Positions 8,158-17,326 of a stretch of DNA of 64,000 bases are shown piece after piece. The notes beneath the pieces are model-generated. The model was given only the letters and a program-made list of their open reading frames with translations. It was not told where the DNA came from and did no database searches. The DNA lies in assembly GCA_949283375.1 (NCBI GenBank), contig CASDSM010000005.1, positions 1 to 64,000 on the forward strand. Direction: 5' to 3'. The stretch's first letter is position 1. Each line of letters starts with the position of its first letter. Source of the DNA: an uncultured Eubacteriales bacterium. GTDB taxonomy: Bacteria > Bacillota > Clostridia > Oscillospirales > Oscillospiraceae. Made by a program: the position numbers and the translations under genes.

Positions 8158-9324
8158 ATGCTGCAAGAGGAAGCGCGGCGGATGCTGGAGGAGCGGCTGA
8201 TCCCGTTCTGGCTGTCGCTGCGGGACGATACTCACGGCGGATTCTACGGCTATCTGGACTTTGACCTGCGTCTGGACCGGCGGGCGGAGAAGGGGTGCAT
8301 CCTCAACAACAGGATCCTCTGGTTCTTCTCCCGCTGCGCCAGCCAGCTCGGCCGGGCGGACTGCCTGGCCGCGGCGGAGCACGCCTACCGCTTTCTGACC
8401 GGGCGGTGCATCGACCAGATCAATGGCGGCCTGTTCTGGAGCGTGACCTATGACGGGGTCCCGCTGGACACCACCAAGCACACCTACAACCAGGCGTTTG
8501 CCATCTACGCCCTGGCCGCCTATTACGAGGCATCGGGGGACGAGCGCGCGCTCGCCCTGGCCCGGGGACTGTTTTACCTCATCGAGACCCGCTGCCGGGA
8601 CACGGGGGGCTATCTGGAGGCCTTTGACCAGCGCTTTCACCCGGCGGAGAACGAGAAGCTCTCGGAAAACGGCGTCCTCGCCCAGCGCACGATGAACACC
8701 CTCCTGCACGTCTTTGAGGGCTATGCCGGCCTCTATCAGGCCTGCGGGGACGCGCAGGTGAAGCGGGCGATGGTGGAGATCCTGACCATCTACCGAAAGA
8801 AGATCTACAACCCCGCCCTCCGCCGTCAGGAGGTGTTCTTCGACCGGGACTACCACCCCCTGATCGACCTGCACAGCTACGGACACGACATCGAGTCGAG
8901 CTGGCTGATCGACTGGGGCTGCTCCCTGCTGGGAGAGCCGGAGCTGGAGCGGGAGATCGGGGCGATTGACCAGGAGATGGCCCACGAGATCCTCCGCCGG
9001 GCCTATGCGAACGGCTCGGTGATGAACGAGCGGGAGCGCGGGGTGGACAACACCACCCGCGTCTGGTGGGTCCAGGCGGAGGCGGTGCTCGGCTTCCTGA
9101 ACGCATGGGAGAAGGAGCCGGACTGCGGCGCCTTCCGCGAGGCCGCCGGGACGGTCTGGCGCTACATCAACACCACCCTGGTGGACCCCCGGCCGGGGAG
9201 CGAGTGGTACTGGGAGGTGGACGAGCACGGCGTCCCCTCCAGCCGAAAGCCCATCGTGGAGCCGTGGAAGTGCCCCTACCACAACGGACGTCTCTGTCTG
9301 GAGATCTTAAGGAGGAAGTTCTGA
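8158..9324 (+). CDS. cellobiose 2-epimerase (AGE family)
   Basis: A 388-residue (alpha/alpha)6-barrel enzyme of the N-acylglucosamine 2-epimerase superfamily. Family role: converts beta-1,4-mannobiose to beta-mannosyl-glucose (and cellobiose to glucosyl-mannose) so that the GH130_1 phosphorylase can cleave it. The conserved histidine motifs appear as [15 protein letters not shown] (~residue 103), [13 protein letters not shown] (~240) and [24 protein letters not shown] precedes the ATG. Its stop overlaps the next start as ATGA, so coupled translation with the partner phosphorylase is likely. Confidence 0.9.
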   Translation: MLQEEARRMLEERLIPFWLSLRDDTHGGFYGYLDFDLRLDRRAEKGCILNNRILWFFSRCASQLGRADCLAAAEHAYRFLTGRCIDQINGGLFWSVTYDGVPLDTTKHTYNQAFAIYALAAYYEASGDERALALARGLFYLIETRCRDTGGYLEAFDQRFHPAENEKLSENGVLAQRTMNTLLHVFEGYAGLYQACGDAQVKRAMVEILTIYRKKIYNPALRRQEVFFDRDYHPLIDLHSYGHDIESSWLIDWGCSLLGEPELEREIGAIDQEMAHEILRRAYANGSVMNERERGVDNTTRVWWVQAEAVLGFLNAWEKEPDCGAFREAAGTVWRYINTTLVDPRPGSEWYWEVDEHGVPSSRKPIVEPWKCPYHNGRLCLEILRRKF

Positions 9325-10502
9325 TGCTGCATGACGCCTATTACCGCCAGCTCGAGCGGCAGGAGCGGCTGCTCAACCGCCGCAACCAGCCCACCGACTT
9401 CTATAACGGCATCTACACCCGCTGGGAGCACCCGGTGCTCACCCGGGAGCATATCCCCCTCGCCTGGCGCTACGACCTCGACCCGAAGCGAAACCCCTAC
9501 TTCATGGAGCGCCTCGGGGTGAACGCCGTGATGAACAGCGGCGCCATCGAGCTGGATGGGAAGTTTTATCTGGTCGCCCGCATCGAGGGCAACGACCGCA
9601 AGAGCTTCTTCGGCGTGGCGGAGAGCGAGAGCCCGGTGGACGGCTTCCGGTTCTGGGAGCGTCCGGTGGAGCTGCCGGACACCTGCCCGGAGGAGACCAA
9701 CGTCTACGACATGCGCCTGACCCGCCACGAGGACGGGTGGATCTACGGCGTGTTCTGCTCGGAGAGCAAGGACCAAAAGAACCCCGACCTCTCCGCCGCC
9801 GTGGCCGCCGCAGGCATCATCCGGACCCGCGACCTGAAGACCTGGGAGCGCCTGCCCAACCTCACCACCCTGCGCAGCCCCCAGCAGCGGAACGTGGACC
9901 TGCTGCCGGAGTTTGTGGACGGCAAGTACGCCTTCTTCACCCGGCCGATGGACGACTTTATCGAGACCGGCTCGGGCGGCGGCATCGGCTTCGGCCTGTG
10001 TGATGACATCACCCACCCGGTGATCGACGAGGAGATCATCACCAGCCCCCGGCGGTATCACACCATCACCGAGGCGAAGAACGGCGAGGGTGCGCCCCCC
10101 ATCAAGACCCGCCGCGGCTGGCTCCACATCGCCCACGGGGTGCGCAACACGGCGGCGGGGCTGCGCTATGTGATCTACGCCTATGTCACCGACCTGAAGG
10201 AGCCGTGGAAGGTAATCGCGGAGCCCTCCGGCTATCTCATCGCCCCTCTGGGCTGGGAGCGCGTGGGGGACGTGTCCAACGTGGTCTTCACCAACGGGGC
10301 GATCGCCCGGGACAACGGGGAGCTCTACATCTACTACGCCGCGAGCGACACCCGGATGCATGTGGCCTCCACCACAGTGGACCGCCTACTGGACTACGCC
10401 TTCCACACCCCGTCCGACCCCCTGCGCAGCCGGGACTGCGTGGCCCAGCGCTGCGCGCTGATCGAGCGCAATCTGGCCTATCTGAACGGCCTTGGCCGCT
10501 GA
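9324..10502 (+). CDS. GH130 4-O-beta-D-mannosyl-D-glucose phosphorylase (subfamily 1 type)
   Basis: Family reaction: beta-1,4-mannosyl-glucose plus phosphate gives alpha-mannose-1-phosphate and glucose. The 392-residue protein has the longer N-terminal segment typical of GH130_1 ([20 protein letters not shown]), the catalytic aspartate block [14 protein letters not shown], and phosphate-binding basic residues around [13 protein letters not shown] and [23 protein letters not shown] 9324 overlaps the epimerase stop and is preceded by AAGGAGGAAG; upstream in-frame starts lie inside the epimerase gene. The two neighbouring genes form the classic mannobiose, mannosylglucose, mannose-1-phosphate route. 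Confidence 0.92.
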   Translation: MLHDAYYRQLERQERLLNRRNQPTDFYNGIYTRWEHPVLTREHIPLAWRYDLDPKRNPYFMERLGVNAVMNSGAIELDGKFYLVARIEGNDRKSFFGVAESESPVDGFRFWERPVELPDTCPEETNVYDMRLTRHEDGWIYGVFCSESKDQKNPDLSAAVAAAGIIRTRDLKTWERLPNLTTLRSPQQRNVDLLPEFVDGKYAFFTRPMDDFIETGSGGGIGFGLCDDITHPVIDEEIITSPRRYHTITEAKNGEGAPPIKTRRGWLHIAHGVRNTAAGLRYVIYAYVTDLKEPWKVIAEPSGYLIAPLGWERVGDVSNVVFTNGAIARDNGELYIYYAASDTRMHVASTTVDRLLDYAFHTPSDPLRSRDCVAQRCALIERNLAYLNGLGR

Positions 10503-10521
10503 GCGGCGGGAGGACGTTGAG

Positions 10522-12051
10522 ATGCTGAAGCTGAGCGGCATTTTTACCAGTCATATGGTCCTCCAGCGGCACAAGTCGGTCCCCGTCTGGGGGACGGCGG
10601 CGCCGGGGGCGCAGGTGACGGTCACCCTCGCCGGGCAGAGCGCCCGGGCGGAGGCGGACGGGGCGGGACGGTGGCGCGCCGTCCTCCCCTCGATGGAGGC
10701 GGGCGGCCCCCACACCCTCACGGCGGCGTGCGGCCCAGAGCGTCTGACCTGCGAGGACGTGATGCTGGGAGAGGTCTGGCTCGCCGGGGGACAGAGCAAT
10801 ATGGAGATGCCCCTCCGGGAGGCCCGCGGCGGAAAGCTGGCGGCGGCCCGGAGCGGCGGCGAGACGGTCCGCTTCTATCCGGTCCCCCGGCGGGCGGTCC
10901 CGGACGGGGAGCCGCTCGTTCCGGCGGCGGACGGCTGGCAGGTCTGCACCCCGGAGACCAGCGGGGAGATGAGCGCCGTGGCCTACTTCTTCGCCCGGCA
11001 GATCGCCCGGACCCAGCGGGTCGCGGTGGGCGTGATCCTCTGCTGCTGGGGCGGCACCTCCGTCTCCTGCTGGATGAGCCGGGCCCGGCTGGAGGAGACC
11101 CGGGCGGGCCAGCGCTATCTGGACGGCTACGCCGCCCTGGTGGGAGATAAGACAGAGGAGGACTACCGGCGGGAGATGGCCGCCTACGACGCCGAACATC
11201 AGGCCTGGTGCGCCCGGATGGACGCCGAGCGGGCGAAACATCCCCGGGCGACCTGGGAGGTACTCAACCGGCTCTGCGGTCCCTGTCCCTGGCCCCAGCC
11301 GGCGGGGCCCAGCTCCCCCTTCCGCCCGGCGGGACTCTATGAGTCCATGCTGCACCCGGTCTGCCCCTACGGGCTGCGGGGCTTCCTCTACTACCAGGGA
11401 GAGGAGGACTGCGAGGCGCATTTTGACACCTACGCCCAGATGATGACCTCCCTCATCGACCAGTGGCGCTCGGACTGGGGGGAGGACACCCTGCCCTTCC
11501 TCTTTGTCCAGCTGCCGATGTACGTCTCCCGCGAGTGCTATCAGGCCCATCTGGACGACAGGCACTGGCCCTATCTCCGCGACGAGCAGAAGAAGGTAAG
11601 CCGCACGGTGGCCAACACCGCCATGGCGGTGCTCACCGACTGCGGGGAGTTTGACAACGTCCACCCCCTGGACAAGGAGACGGTGGGGAACCGCCTCGCC
11701 CTGCTCGCCCGGCAGAAGGTGTACGGCGAGCCGGTGCTGGGGGAGGCCCCCCAGATGGAGCGGGTCCAGGCCACGCCGGGCGGGCGGATGGAGGTCCGCT
11801 TCTCCCACACCGGAGGCAGCCTGACCGTGCGCGGGGACGCGCTGGAGGGCTTTGAGCTGGCCGGGGCGGACGGGGTCTATCACCCCGCCCGTGGGACGGT
11901 CCAGCTCGACACGGTCACCCTCTGGTCGGAGGCGGTGCCCCAGCCGGAGACGGTGCGCTACGCCTGGTTCAACTACGGACCGGCCAACCTCTACAGCGCC
12001 GCCGGGCTGGCCGCAGTCCCCTTCCGGACGGATCATCAGCCGGTGCGCTGA
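10522..12051 (+). CDS. SGNH-type acetylesterase (sialate-O-acetylesterase-like)
   Basis: A 509-residue esterase of the sialate O-acetylesterase-like group. An N-terminal beta-rich domain (residues 1-85) precedes the SGNH core with serine block GGQSNMEM, GG block CWGGTSVSCW, FLYYQGEED, and the late block DNVHPLDK carrying Asp and His. There is no signal peptide, so it acts in the cytoplasm on imported acetylated oligosaccharides. In a mannan operon the likely task is removing acetyl groups from mannooligosaccharides, which would otherwise block the epimerase and phosphorylases; that substrate is inferred. Start chosen at ATG 10522 after GGGAGGACG. Confidence 0.82.
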   Translation: MLKLSGIFTSHMVLQRHKSVPVWGTAAPGAQVTVTLAGQSARAEADGAGRWRAVLPSMEAGGPHTLTAACGPERLTCEDVMLGEVWLAGGQSNMEMPLREARGGKLAAARSGGETVRFYPVPRRAVPDGEPLVPAADGWQVCTPETSGEMSAVAYFFARQIARTQRVAVGVILCCWGGTSVSCWMSRARLEETRAGQRYLDGYAALVGDKTEEDYRREMAAYDAEHQAWCARMDAERAKHPRATWEVLNRLCGPCPWPQPAGPSSPFRPAGLYESMLHPVCPYGLRGFLYYQGEEDCEAHFDTYAQMMTSLIDQWRSDWGEDTLPFLFVQLPMYVSRECYQAHLDDRHWPYLRDEQKKVSRTVANTAMAVLTDCGEFDNVHPLDKETVGNRLALLARQKVYGEPVLGEAPQMERVQATPGGRMEVRFSHTGGSLTVRGDALEGFELAGADGVYHPARGTVQLDTVTLWSEAVPQPETVRYAWFNYGPANLYSAAGLAAVPFRTDHQPVR

Positions 12052-12063
12052 GGAGGGCAGCCC

Positions 12064-12261
12064 ATGACCAGCCTGATCTTTGGGGTGATCTGCCTCTATT
12101 TTGCCGTCACCATCCTGCGCCTGCCGGAGGAGCGGTTCCGCTCGGAGCTGGACCAGCTCACCCGGCGGGAGCACGGCCCCCGGTACTACCGGGCGATGCG
12201 CTCGCTGATCTGGCTGGTGGGCTTTACCGGGGCGGCGATTTTGCTGCTGCGCTTTTTCTGA
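12064..12261 (+). CDS. small two-span membrane protein, function unknown
   Basis: A 65-residue protein with two hydrophobic segments (LIFGVICLYFAVTILRL and LIWLVGFTGAAILLLRFF) joined by a charged loop, suggesting both ends on the same side of the membrane. AGGAGGGCAGCCC precedes the ATG and the spacing to both neighbours is 12-13 bases, so it is translated as part of the operon. I do not recognise the family. It sits directly before a YesL protein, so a role beside it at the membrane is possible. Confidence 0.6.
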   Translation: MTSLIFGVICLYFAVTILRLPEERFRSELDQLTRREHGPRYYRAMRSLIWLVGFTGAAILLLRFF

Positions 12262-12274
12262 GGAGGGCAGAACC

Positions 12275-12910
12275 ATGACAAAACTGAAAATCGACAGCCC
12301 CTTTTTCCGCTGGATGGGGCGGCTGGGGGATGTGGCGGTGCTGAATCTGCTCTGGCTGCTGGCAAGCCTCCCGGTGGTGACCCTGGGGGCCTCCACCGCC
12401 GCGCTCTACCATGTGGCCAGAAAGATGGCCCTTGGGGAGCCCTGCCGGGTCGGCCACGACTTTGTCCGCGGCCTGCGGCAAAACGGAAAGCAGGGCACCG
12501 CGGTCTGGCTGCTCCTGCTGGCCGGGGGCGCGCTGGCGGTGGCAGACCTGATGATCGGACTGCACACCCCGGGCTCCTTCGGGAGCCTCTGCCGGGGGAT
12601 CGGGCTGGTGCTCTGCGCGCTCTGGCTGGTCCTCTTCGTCCACCTCTTCCCCCTGATGGCCCGGTATGACTACCCCCTCCGCCAGCTCTTTGCCACCGCC
12701 CTGGCCCTGGGAGTGCGCAAGCTCTCCATCACCCTGACGGGGCTGCTGCTGATCGGCTGGTTCCCCCTGCTGATGGTGGAGAGCGTGGAGGTGGCGGTCT
12801 ACCTCTTCCCCTTCTGGCTGCTGCTGGGGGGTGGAGTGACGGCGCTGGTGGTGTCCACCCTCTATGCCCCGGTGTTCCAGCAGCTTGAGTGTGAGAAGGA
12901 GGAGCGCTGA
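12275..12910 (+). CDS. YesL family (DUF624) membrane protein
   Basis: A 211-residue integral membrane protein. The family signature LNLLWLLASLPVVTLGASTAALYHV occupies residues ~21-45 in two adjoining motifs, and about five hydrophobic segments follow. DUF624 proteins are regularly encoded with Lpl/Ytc-type sugar importers and polysaccharide-use genes in Bacillota, but their biochemical role is not established. Here it lies in the mannooligosaccharide operon; a second copy at 38.7-39.4 kb sits in the other glycan locus. Confidence 0.85.
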   Translation: MTKLKIDSPFFRWMGRLGDVAVLNLLWLLASLPVVTLGASTAALYHVARKMALGEPCRVGHDFVRGLRQNGKQGTAVWLLLLAGGALAVADLMIGLHTPGSFGSLCRGIGLVLCALWLVLFVHLFPLMARYDYPLRQLFATALALGVRKLSITLTGLLLIGWFPLLMVESVEVAVYLFPFWLLLGGGVTALVVSTLYAPVFQQLECEKEER

Positions 12911-12911
12911 G

Positions 12912-13844
12912 ATGCCCATTCTGAAATTAAAGCCCGCCTGCAAGAGCTATCTCTGGGGCGGGGACCGGCTGAAGGCCGAATACCACAAGGATTGCCCCCA
13001 GACCCCCCTGGCCGAGACTTGGGAGCTCTCCTGCCACCCGGATGGCCCGTCTGAGATCGTGAACGGCACCTTCGCCGGGCGCACCCTGCGCGAGTACATC
13101 GCCGCGATGGGCAAGCGGGTGCTGGGGAGCAACTGCCAGGTCTTTGGGGAGTTTCCCATCCTCATCAAATTCATCGACGCGAGGGACAACCTCTCCATCC
13201 AGGTCCACCCGAACAATATGGACGCCCTGGAGCAGGAGCACCAGTACGGCAAGACCGAGATGTGGTACGTCCTGGAGGCGGAGCCGGACGCCTTCCTCTA
13301 CTACGGCTTCCAGAAGAAGATCAGCCGGGAGGAGTTCCGCCGGCGGATCGCGGAGAACACCCTGACCGAGGTGCTCAACGCCGTGCCCGTCCACAAGGGA
13401 GACCTCTTCTACATTCCCGCCGGGACCCTCCACGCCATCTGCAAGGGGATCGTCATCGCGGAGATCCAGCAGAGCTCCAACGTGACCTACCGGGTCTATG
13501 ACTACGGCCGGGTGGGGGCGGACGGACAGCCCCGCGCCCTCCATGTGGACCAGGCGGTGGAGGTCACCAAGCTGGAGCCGCCCCGGACCAGCTACAACTT
13601 CGGCGGCCATCTGGCCCGGAGCGCCTACTTCACCGTGGACGTGCTGGAGGGGGCGCAGACGGTGCTCTGCGACGAGGAGTCCTTCCTCTCCCTGCTGGTG
13701 CTGGAGGGAGAGGGCGCGGTCTCCTGCGAGGGAGAGCAGGTCGCCTGCCGGAAGGGGGACAGTCTCTTCGTCCCGGCGGACTCCGGCCTGTGCGCCCTCG
13801 AGGGGGACCTCCGGGTGCTCGCCACCCGGGTGGGCACCATATGA
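12912..13844 (+). CDS. manA: mannose-6-phosphate isomerase, class I
   Basis: Interconverts mannose-6-phosphate and fructose-6-phosphate, linking mannose to glycolysis. The 310-residue cupin protein is of the short Bacillus type. Zinc ligands can be placed: QVHPN (Gln, His; ~residue 97), KTEMWYVL (Glu) and PAGTLHAICKG (His); the substrate arginine block is VTYRVYDYGR. ATG 12912 begins two bases after the YesL stop and GGAGG lies upstream in the preceding gene's end. It would use mannose-6-phosphate made by a phosphomannomutase; the mutase copy at the window edge is broken, so another copy must serve. Confidence 0.93.
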   Translation: MPILKLKPACKSYLWGGDRLKAEYHKDCPQTPLAETWELSCHPDGPSEIVNGTFAGRTLREYIAAMGKRVLGSNCQVFGEFPILIKFIDARDNLSIQVHPNNMDALEQEHQYGKTEMWYVLEAEPDAFLYYGFQKKISREEFRRRIAENTLTEVLNAVPVHKGDLFYIPAGTLHAICKGIVIAEIQQSSNVTYRVYDYGRVGADGQPRALHVDQAVEVTKLEPPRTSYNFGGHLARSAYFTVDVLEGAQTVLCDEESFLSLLVLEGEGAVSCEGEQVACRKGDSLFVPADSGLCALEGDLRVLATRVGTI

Positions 13845-14518
13845 CCGCAAAGACCGGCGTGGGCTATGAGACCGAGGCGGACCGCGTCCGCCGCCGCCTG
13901 CGGGAGACCCTGAATCCCCGGGAGCGGGCCGCCCACTGGTGGAGTTACCACCGGCGGCACGTCCTGATCGCCGCCCTCCTCCTGCTCCTCGCCCTCGGGG
14001 TCTGGCTGCGCAGCAGCGCCGTGGTCCCGGCGGACTACTCGGTGGCCTGGGTGGGGCGGGAGCCTCTGGAGGAGGAGACCGCCCGGCAGATCGCCCAGGC
14101 CCTCGCCGGGTACGGAGAGGACATCAACGGGGACGGCACGGTCCATGTGGAGGTGCACCAGATCACCCTTGATCTGGAGAACCTGCTCGACCACGGCGTG
14201 CAGGGCCAGCAGGCCTACGGCGCGGTGATGGCGCTGGAGGCGGACCTCAGCACGTTTCAGAGCGGGCTCTTTCTCACCGACGACCCCGCCGCCCTGCAGG
14301 CGTACACCGGCGCCCTCCTCTATCTGGACGGCAGCGAGCCGCCGGAGGGGGCTGAGGACTGGGAACGCATGGCGGTCTCCTGGGCCGAGCTCCCCATCGC
14401 GCAGGCCGCCCCGGAGGGGGAGGGCCTCTATCTCGCCTGCCGGGGCTGCTGGCAGGCGGAACAGGAGAAGCGCTTCGGCCAGAGCTGGGCGCTCTGGCAA
14501 AAACTATTACAAGAATAG
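13841..14518 (+). CDS. single-span membrane protein, function unknown
   Basis: A 225-residue protein whose ATG overlaps the manA stop (ATGA), indicating translational coupling. It has a basic cytoplasmic N-terminus (~45 residues), one membrane span (HVLIAALLLLLALGVWL) and an outer domain of about 160 residues. That domain contains EDINGDGTVHVEVHQITLD, a calcium-loop-like DxNxDG motif at its start. A tail rich in Trp and Gln ends the protein. I do not recognise a named family. Its neighbours (YesL and sugar genes) suggest a cell-surface accessory role in the sugar locus. Confidence 0.7.
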   Translation: MTAKTGVGYETEADRVRRRLRETLNPRERAAHWWSYHRRHVLIAALLLLLALGVWLRSSAVVPADYSVAWVGREPLEEETARQIAQALAGYGEDINGDGTVHVEVHQITLDLENLLDHGVQGQQAYGAVMALEADLSTFQSGLFLTDDPAALQAYTGALLYLDGSEPPEGAEDWERMAVSWAELPIAQAAPEGEGLYLACRGCWQAEQEKRFGQSWALWQKLLQE

Positions 14519-14557
14519 GCAAAAACCGCTGTCCGGGAAACAGACAGCGGCTTTTGC
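14519..14557 (+). terminator. intrinsic terminator-like hairpin before the alpha-galactosidase gene
   Basis: GCAAAAACCGCTGTC and GACAGCGGCTTTTGC arms with an eight-to-nine-base loop follow the preceding stop codon directly. The descending arm ends in TTTT. It would at least partly separate the GH36 gene from the upstream operon. Confidence 0.65.
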
Positions 14558-14574
14558 GCACGGAGGGCACAACG

Positions 14575-16761
14575 ATGAATCTTTTTTATGACGATCAGCA
14601 TCAGGTGTTCAAGCTGGACACCCCCCACACCAGCTATCTCATGGCCCTGGCCGACGGGAAGTGGCTGGGCCATGTCTACTACGGTCCCCGGCTGGAGGGC
14701 ACCGACGTGGCCTGGGCCCTCGCGCTGGGCACCCGCCCCTTCACCCCGGAGGTCCTCCCCAACGAGCAGGCCAGCTTCTTTGACTGCTATCCGCAGGAGT
14801 ACCCCGCCGCGAACGCCGGAGACTTCCGGGAGGCCTGCCTGGGTGTGCGGACGGAGGCGGGCCAGCGGGACTGCCTCCCGGCCTATGTGGGCCACGCCTT
14901 CCTGCCGGGCAAGCCGGCGCTGGAGGGCCTCCCCGCCACCTCCGGTGGCCCGGAGGACTGCAACACCCTGCAGATCACCCTGGAGGACTGCCGGACCGGC
15001 GTCCGGGCAGAGCTCTGCTACACCGCCTTCACCCATCTGGACATCATCGCCCGCAGCGCCCGGGTGATAAACGCCGGTTCCGGTCCGCTCTGGCTGGACC
15101 GCGCCCTCTCCGCCTGTCTCTCCCTTCCCTATGAGGGGCAGCGGCTGCTCACCCTCCAGGGCTCCTGGGCGCGGGAGGGGCAGATGCAACTGGCGGAGAT
15201 CGGCCACGGGGAGCAGGGGGTCTTCTCCACCCGAGGGATCAGCAGCCATCAGGCCCAGCCCTTCCTCGCCCTCACCAGCCCGGACGTCACCCAGGAGCGG
15301 GGAGAGGTCTGGGGAATGCATCTGGTCTACTCCGGGAGCTTCCTCGCCCGCGTCCAGCGGGACCAGCACGACGGCCTGCGCGCGGTGATCGGCATCCACC
15401 CGCAGGACTTCTGCTGGCGTCTGGAGCCGGGGGAGGCCTTCCAGGTCCCGGAGGCGGTGCTGGTCCATTCCGGCGAGGGGCTGGGGCGGATGACCCGCAC
15501 CCTGCACGACCTCTACCGCGGCCACCTCATCCGGGAGCCCTACCGGCAGCGCCCGGTGCTCATCAACAACTGGGAGGCCACCTACTTCGACTTTGACGAG
15601 GCGCGGCTGCTGAAGATCGCCCGGCAGGCCGCCGCCCTCGGCGTCGAGCTCTTTGTGCTCGACGACGGCTGGTTCGGCGAGCGCCACACCGACAGCGGCA
15701 GCCTGGGCGACTGGGAGGTCAACCGGCGCAAGCTCCCCCACGGTCTGGACGGGCTGGCGGAGGAGATCAAAGCGCTGGGGATGCAGTTCGGCCTCTGGAT
15801 GGAGCCGGAGATGGTCTCCCCCGACTCCGAGCTCTACCGCCGTCACCCGGACTGGGCGATCCAGACCGCCTCCCGTCTTCCCCTGCGCTGCCGGGACCAG
15901 TATGTGCTCGACCTGGGCCGTCCGGAGGTGGAGGAATACGTCTGGGCGCAGATTTCCAATATCCTGCACAGCGCAGACATCACCTATCTGAAATGGGACA
16001 TGAACCGCCCCCTCACCGACCTGGGGAGCGCCGCCCTCCCGCCGGACCGGCAGGGGGAGGTGGCCCACCGCTATCTCCTCGCCCTCTACCGCCTCCAGCG
16101 TCGGCTGGTGGAGACCTTCCCCCACCTGCTGCTGGAGAACTGCTGCAGCGGCGGCGGGCGGTTCGACCCGGGAATGCTGGCCTACAGCCCCCAGATCTGG
16201 GCCTCGGACGACACCGACGCCGTCGAGCGGCTCTCCATCCAGGAGGGGACGGCGATGCTCTATCCCCTCTCCTGCATCGGGGCCCACGTCTCCGACTGCC
16301 CCAACCATCTGGTCGGGCGCAATACCCCCTTTGACACCCGGGCCGCGGTCGCCATGGCGGGGACCTTCGGCTATGAGCTGGATGTGACGCGCATCCCGGA
16401 GGAGGAGCGGCGGCAGATCCCCGGCCAGATCGCCCGGTACAGGGCCCAGCACGCCCTGCTCCAGCGGGGGGACTATTACCGCCTCGCCTCCGCCCGTGAT
16501 GGAGGATTGGACGCCTGGATGGTGGCGGAAAAGGACGGCTCCCGGGCCCTGGTCACCCTGGTCCGGGTCCTCTGCCGTCCCAACCGGCGGCGCAGGCTGG
16601 TCCGCCTCCATGGTCTGGACCCCGCCGGGTGTTATGAGGACGTGGCCACCGGCCGCCGCTACGGCGGGGACGCGCTGATGCAGATCGGTCTGCCCGTTGA
16701 CCTGCCGGAGGCGGATTTTCAGGCCCGTCAGGTGGAGCTGCGGCGGGTCGAGGTAAAATAA
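14575..16761 (+). CDS. GH36 alpha-galactosidase
   Basis: Hydrolyses terminal alpha-1,6-galactose, for example the side chains of galactomannooligosaccharides, in the cytoplasm (no signal peptide). The 728 residues show the full bacterial GH36 plan: N-terminal beta-sandwich, catalytic barrel and C-terminal sheet. The nucleophile aspartate is in YLKWDMNR (~residue 480), the acid/base in WASDDTDAVER (~550), and the substrate-recognition motifs NNWEATYFDFDE and DDGWFGER are intact; CCSGGGRFDPGML is a further family block. ATG 14575 follows GGAGGGCACAACG. It completes the debranching step needed before the GH130 enzymes act. Confidence 0.94.
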   Translation: MNLFYDDQHQVFKLDTPHTSYLMALADGKWLGHVYYGPRLEGTDVAWALALGTRPFTPEVLPNEQASFFDCYPQEYPAANAGDFREACLGVRTEAGQRDCLPAYVGHAFLPGKPALEGLPATSGGPEDCNTLQITLEDCRTGVRAELCYTAFTHLDIIARSARVINAGSGPLWLDRALSACLSLPYEGQRLLTLQGSWAREGQMQLAEIGHGEQGVFSTRGISSHQAQPFLALTSPDVTQERGEVWGMHLVYSGSFLARVQRDQHDGLRAVIGIHPQDFCWRLEPGEAFQVPEAVLVHSGEGLGRMTRTLHDLYRGHLIREPYRQRPVLINNWEATYFDFDEARLLKIARQAAALGVELFVLDDGWFGERHTDSGSLGDWEVNRRKLPHGLDGLAEEIKALGMQFGLWMEPEMVSPDSELYRRHPDWAIQTASRLPLRCRDQYVLDLGRPEVEEYVWAQISNILHSADITYLKWDMNRPLTDLGSAALPPDRQGEVAHRYLLALYRLQRRLVETFPHLLLENCCSGGGRFDPGMLAYSPQIWASDDTDAVERLSIQEGTAMLYPLSCIGAHVSDCPNHLVGRNTPFDTRAAVAMAGTFGYELDVTRIPEEERRQIPGQIARYRAQHALLQRGDYYRLASARDGGLDAWMVAEKDGSRALVTLVRVLCRPNRRRRLVRLHGLDPAGCYEDVATGRRYGGDALMQIGLPVDLPEADFQARQVELRRVEVK

Positions 16762-16848
16762 CAGCCCGTTCCGGCAGACGCGCACGGGGACGCTCGGGCG
16801 CGTTCCGCATCCCGATGCGGAGCCCTTCGGGCCAAACTCGGCGAGACC

Positions 16849-16909
16849 TTTTTCGACACGCAGAACGTGCCGGAGCCTGCGCTCCGGCACGTTCCAGCGT
16901 GTCAAAAAA
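16849..16909 (+). terminator. strong terminator after the mannan operon
   Basis: A long imperfect stem (GACACGC-AGAACGTGCCGGAGC paired with GCTCCGGCACGTT-GCGTGTC) is followed by AAAAAAG on the plus strand and preceded by TTTTT. The U-run therefore forms only on minus-strand transcripts, while the stem can also halt plus-strand readthrough. It lies 88 bases after the GH36 stop; 16762-16848 holds only a further short GC-rich repeat. Confidence 0.6.
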
Positions 16910-17052
16910 GTCTTTTGCCACGCTGAGTCCGTTTTTGAAACTTCATAAAAGTTCCAAAAACGGTTTTGACTGCACGCAAAGGGGGCCCTTTGCCACCTTC
17001 TCCGCACCCCCGCGGCTCTATCGTGGAAGTCTCAGCGTAGTTTTTCGACAGT
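16904..17052 (+). repeat. ~145-bp dispersed repeat, left copy
   Basis: This stretch contains GAGTCCG, paired TTCCAAAAACGG arms, CTGCACGCAAAGGGGGCC, CGCGGCTCT, GAAGTCTCAGC and TTTTTCGACAG in order. It reappears in inverted orientation at 19841-19983 with roughly four of five bases alike. Internal complementary arms (CCGTTTTTGAA and TTCCAAAAACGG) make a hairpin. The open frames across it differ between copies only by drift and lack a start with ribosome-binding site, so I treat it as noncoding repeat. The 16762-17326 interval contains only the terminator, this repeat and the foldback; no gene is supported. Confidence 0.75.
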
Positions 17053-17138
17053 CTGAGAATGTGCCGCTCTGGAAGGCTGCGCCTTTATGACGGCACCCCA
17101 CCTCAGTCCTGTCCGGTCTCCACCCTTCGCGTCTGACA

Positions 17139-17314
17139 ATACCCAAAGGGGATCGAACACCTGCCGCCTGTGGGCGGCCCTTTCCGGCGCTTTTTGGCGT
17201 TCGCTCATTGGTGGGCGTCAGTCCACCTGCTTCGCAAACGCCCAAAATCCCTCGAAAATGCCTCGCCCACAGGTGCTTCGCAGTCAGGGCAGAGGTTCGA
17301 TCCCCTTTGGGTAT
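17139..17314. repeat. ~175-bp foldback element with perfect 20-bp ends
   Basis: The terminal 20 bases (17139-17158) and their exact reverse complement (17295-17314) flank the element. Inside, further arms match imperfectly: GCCTGTGGGCGG with CGCCCACAGG, and TTTTTGGCGTTCGC with GCAAACGCCCAAAA. The whole segment can therefore fold into one long interrupted hairpin. The right arm holds GGTTCGATCCC, resembling a tRNA T-arm, but no tRNA fold surrounds it. No open frame is supported. Confidence 0.8.
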
Positions 17315-17326
17315 GGCCGGAAAGGG

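Noticed and set aside
14428..17007. An 859-codon minus-strand frame opposite GH36
   Set aside because: Antisense shadow; crosses a terminator and a repeat and shows no family features.
17291..17301. tRNA-like T-arm sequence GGTTCGATCCC
   Set aside because: No acceptor, D or anticodon stems can be drawn around it; it is part of the foldback's perfect arm.
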